Assembly (NCBI RefSeq): GCF_000013885.1
Contig: NC_007960.1
Location: 62,001 to 126,000, forward strand
DNA: 64,000 nucleotides
Direction: 5' to 3'
Origin: Nitrobacter hamburgensis X14
GTDB lineage: Bacteria; Pseudomonadota; Alphaproteobacteria; Rhizobiales; Xanthobacteraceae
In this document: positions 61,748 to 64,000 of the stretch, in pieces
Position numbering within the stretch: the stretch's first letter is position 1
Layout: the number at the start of each line of letters is the position of its first letter
Program-made: the position numbers and the translations under genes
Notes under the pieces: model-generated
What the model saw: only the letters and a program-made list of their open reading frames with translations
The model's database searches: none
What the model was told of the DNA's origin: nothing

Positions 61748-63430
61748 ATGAGACTGATGACAGTCGATCCGCGCGCGCTTAAGCCCAATCCGGATCCGAC
61801 CCGACGCACGCCAGCGACACCGCAGGCCGACGCACTCTTGCTGGCGACGATCAAGGCGGTTGGCATCGTGCAGCCGCCGATCATCTCGCCGCAGCAGGAC
61901 GGCGGCAACAGCTTTTACATCCAGTATGGCCATCGTCGCGTCTCCCAGGCGATCGCCGCGGATCTCGCCGAGATCGAAGTGCTCGTCGCCGATCCCGAGA
62001 CGGACAAGGATGCACTCCGTGCCCTCGTCGAGAACGTTGCGCGCGAGGGCATGAACCCGGTCGACCTGTGGCGTTCGATCGAGCGGCTGGTCGGGCTCGG
62101 CTGGACCGAGGAATCGATCGCCATCGCGCTCGCCCAGTCCGTGCGTCAGGTCCGCAAGCTGCGACTCCTGGCGAACGTCCTGCCGGCGATGCTCGACCAA
62201 ATGGCTCGCGGGGACATGCCGAGCGAGCAGCAGCTCCGCATTATCGCGGCCGCGGCCGACGAGGAACAGGGCGAGGTCTGGAAGAAGCATAAGCCCAAGA
62301 AGGGACAGCCGACCGTCTCCTGGAGCGAGGTCGCGCGCGCTCTGACACGCACCCGCATGTATGCGCGTGACGCGAGCTTCGACGATGATCTCGCCAAAGC
62401 CTACGGCATCGTCTGGCAGGAGGACCTGTTCGCGCCGGCTAACGAGGACAGCCGGTACACGACCGATGTCGAGGCCTTTCTCGGCGCCCAGCACGAATGG
62501 ATGGCCAATCATCTGCCGAAGCGTGGCGCCATCATCGAGGTCAACGAATGGGGCCAGCCGAAACTGCCGGCGAAGGCCGAGCGCGTGTATGGCAAGCCTG
62601 GCAAATCCGACCACGTCGGCATGTATCTCGACCGCAGTGGCAAGGTCGAGACGGTCGCCTATCGGGTCCCGAAGCCGGACAAGAAGACCAAGGGCGCCCC
62701 GGCCGAAAGCGACGACGCAGCCGCGGTGGCGAAGCCAAGGCCAGACGTGACGCGCAAGGGGTGCGAGATGATCGGCGACATTCGCACCGATGCGCTGCAC
62801 GAAGCGCTCGGCCGTGCGCCCATCGAGGAGGACACTCTTCTTGCCCTGCTCGTTCTGGCCTTCGCCGGTCAGAACGTCAGCATCGCCTCGGGTGCATCGG
62901 ACAATCCCTACGGCCATGCACGGGTCGAGCGGCACGTCGTTCGGCTCATCTCGCAAGAGGGCAAGCTCGACTTCGACCGGGAGACCCTGCACCAGGTCGC
63001 CCGGTCCGTCCTGAGCGATGTGCTTTCGTGCCGTGAGAACCGCTCGGACAGCGGCGTCATCGCGCGCATCGCCGGCGAAGCGATCGGCGCGGACGCCTTC
63101 CTGCCGAACATGGGCACGGAGGAATTTCTGTCCTGCCTCTCGCGTTCCGCGCTCGAGGGCGCCTGCGCGGGAACGTCCGTCCTGCCTCGCCCTCGAGTCA
63201 AGGACACCAGGGCCGAGCTGGTGAAGCACTTCGCCGATGGCCAGTTCGTTCATCCGAGCGCGCTGTTCGCCCCGCCGCTCGAGACCGTCACGGCGTGGGT
63301 TGGACGCTTCTCCGGCGACACCGATCCGGACGATGAACGCGATGGACCGTCGGACGAGTCCGACGCCCAGGCCGAGGACACAGGGGCGGACGACGACACG
63401 CCCGCTGGCTTCGCCGAGGCCGCCGAATAA
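61748..63430 (+). CDS. parB: ParB/RepB/Spo0J-family protein
   Basis: A 560-residue ParB-like protein. The N-terminal ParB/sulfiredoxin-like domain has IVQPPIIS and FYIQYGHRRVSQAI (GHRR at 61-64, the CTP-binding patch), then ALVENVAREGMNPVDLWRSI and a helix-turn-helix region (WTEESIAIALAQSVRQVRKL). A long C-terminal part (about 230-560) is specific to plasmid/ICE backbone versions. It may act in partition, stability or regulation; no parA is adjacent. The ATG at 61748 has GGAG eight bases upstream. Its 248-bp leader holds a GGACCGC/GCGGTCC hairpin at 61701-61723. Confidence 0.88.
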   Translation: MRLMTVDPRALKPNPDPTRRTPATPQADALLLATIKAVGIVQPPIISPQQDGGNSFYIQYGHRRVSQAIAADLAEIEVLVADPETDKDALRALVENVAREGMNPVDLWRSIERLVGLGWTEESIAIALAQSVRQVRKLRLLANVLPAMLDQMARGDMPSEQQLRIIAAAADEEQGEVWKKHKPKKGQPTVSWSEVARALTRTRMYARDASFDDDLAKAYGIVWQEDLFAPANEDSRYTTDVEAFLGAQHEWMANHLPKRGAIIEVNEWGQPKLPAKAERVYGKPGKSDHVGMYLDRSGKVETVAYRVPKPDKKTKGAPAESDDAAAVAKPRPDVTRKGCEMIGDIRTDALHEALGRAPIEEDTLLALLVLAFAGQNVSIASGASDNPYGHARVERHVVRLISQEGKLDFDRETLHQVARSVLSDVLSCRENRSDSGVIARIAGEAIGADAFLPNMGTEEFLSCLSRSALEGACAGTSVLPRPRVKDTRAELVKHFADGQFVHPSALFAPPLETVTAWVGRFSGDTDPDDERDGPSDESDAQAEDTGADDDTPAGFAEAAE

Positions 63431-63516
63431 CGGCTGTCTTGCCTTTTCCAACGATCCCCGCCGCCGGCCCCCAGCCGGCGGCGGTTCTGTTTCTCCATCA
63501 CCGACAGGAGGACATC

Positions 63517-63990
63517 ATGTCCGCGCAATCGATCTATGACCAAGCGCCGATCGGCGCGCTCATCCGCTATTCGGATGGCACGCCGCGGCCGCCGCAGCGA
63601 TTCAAGAACAAACTTGCGGCCTGGGAGAGCAACAACAATGTCGGACGTCTCGTCCGCAAAGCCGAGTCCCACACAATCGGCAACCACACGACACCGGCGA
63701 GTTTCACTCTGCACCAGGGCGACTTCGGCAGCGCCGGCGTCGTGGTGCTCAAGGTCTTCAAGACCTTTTCCGTGGGTTCGCCATTGGCATTCACCATCGT
63801 GGAACGGCCGGCGCCCGGGATGGTGCGTGTTCTTGATCGCACTGGTGGGCGCGCCGAGCTCCTCCACCTCGCAGCCGATCGCGCGGCGGCGCAAGCCTGG
63901 CTCGCCTCGCATCGCTATTCCGATGCCGTGCTCGACGAGGTCATCGATGACGATACGGCGGCAGGCTCTGGCGAAGGGAGGGCGGCATGA
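63517..63990 (+). CDS. conserved backbone protein, unknown function
   Basis: A 157-residue soluble protein (SIYDQAPIGALIRYSDGTPR, FTLHQGDFGSAGVVVLKVFK). AGGAG lies six bases before ATG 63517. Its stop overlaps the next ATG (ATGA), so it is part of a longer backbone operon. Family not named; it follows the ParB-like gene in this type of element. Confidence 0.7.
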   Translation: MSAQSIYDQAPIGALIRYSDGTPRPPQRFKNKLAAWESNNNVGRLVRKAESHTIGNHTTPASFTLHQGDFGSAGVVVLKVFKTFSVGSPLAFTIVERPAPGMVRVLDRTGGRAELLHLAADRAAAQAWLASHRYSDAVLDEVIDDDTAAGSGEGRAA

Positions 63991-64000
63991 CCGCGCCTCG
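63987..64000 (+). CDS. start of a gene cut by the window edge
   Basis: ATGACCGCGCCTCG at the very end overlaps the preceding stop (ATGA) and has GGGAGGG upstream, so a co-translated gene very likely begins here. Only four codons are visible. Confidence 0.5.

Noticed and set aside
1..64000. CRISPR arrays, tRNA or rRNA genes
   Set aside because: No regularly spaced repeats, cloverleaf-like segments or ribosomal RNA signatures were seen on reading.

Overview
The window looks like part of a mobile accessory element (large plasmid or integrative-conjugative element) from an alphaproteobacterium of the Rhizobiales, probably Bradyrhizobium/Nitrobacter/Afipia-like. The basis is the GC-rich sequence, the family-level protein similarities (OpgC, AqpS-type arsenic locus, LuxI/LuxR next to a VirB system, DUF1419/DUF4326/Toprim/ParB/methylase-helicase plasmid backbone) and the tight ATGA/GTGA overlaps. 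No rRNA, tRNA, CRISPR array or intact transposon was found.

Layout. (1) 0.2-9.1 kb: a small membrane protein, an OpgC acyltransferase and two heavy-metal operons read leftwards. One is merR-like / thioredoxin-like / CcdA-like / merT / merP. The other is HMA chaperone / P1B-ATPase / MFS. Each has its own MerR-type promoter (TTGACC -35 plus a dyad in a long spacer). No mercuric reductase lies in the window. (2) 9.3-18.9 kb: arsenic metabolism. An ArsR repressor diverges from the arsenite oxidase genes aioBA across a perfect 24-bp palindrome, and aioA ends at a strong terminator. Facing it is an ArsR-ArsC fusion / aqpS / arsC / arsH operon. Diverging from that operon are a second arsR, an ArsO-like flavoprotein and an MFS exporter. 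A TTCTAGAA operator occurs three times, before each of these transcription units. (3) 19.1-37.9 kb: a LuxR-type regulator, then a complete VirB/VirD4-like type IV secretion operon on the minus strand (virB1, B2, B3, B4, an unknown secreted protein, B5-like, a small membrane protein, B7-like lipoprotein, B6, B8, B9, B10, B11, D4). Diverging from it is a plus-strand set of secreted accessory proteins: TrbM-like, two degenerate SNase-fold proteins around an SSB, a lipoprotein, two unknown proteins and a lysozyme-like protein.

(4) 39.0-50.3 kb: a cargo island of apparent anti-phage genes, all on the plus strand. An ABC-three-component (ABC-3C) operon has an Mrr-like nuclease effector, a middle component and a DUF3732/SMC-like ATPase with a CxxC hook. 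It is followed at once by an AbiH-family gene and a trypsin-like serine protease. After a decayed tyrosine-integrase fragment flanked by 16-bp direct repeats comes a second module: a PD-(D/E)XK nuclease followed 1 bp later by a 1187-aa Ski2-like helicase, organised like Hachiman (HamA/HamB) but with unusually large extra domains. (5) 50.6-64.0 kb: luxI with a small downstream gene, a decayed second arsH, then the plasmid/ICE backbone: a 58-aa ORF, a DUF3991/Toprim protein, small conserved proteins, a frameshifted DUF4326 gene, DUF1419, a giant DarB-like methylase-helicase, a ParB-like protein and small genes running off the right edge.

How the parts fit (inference): quorum sensing (luxI at 51 kb, luxR at 19 kb) probably controls the transfer genes. 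The backbone at 52-64 kb supports maintenance and establishment, and metal/arsenic resistance and phage defence are cargo. No relaxase or intact integrase lies in this window, so the mode of mobilisation cannot be settled here.
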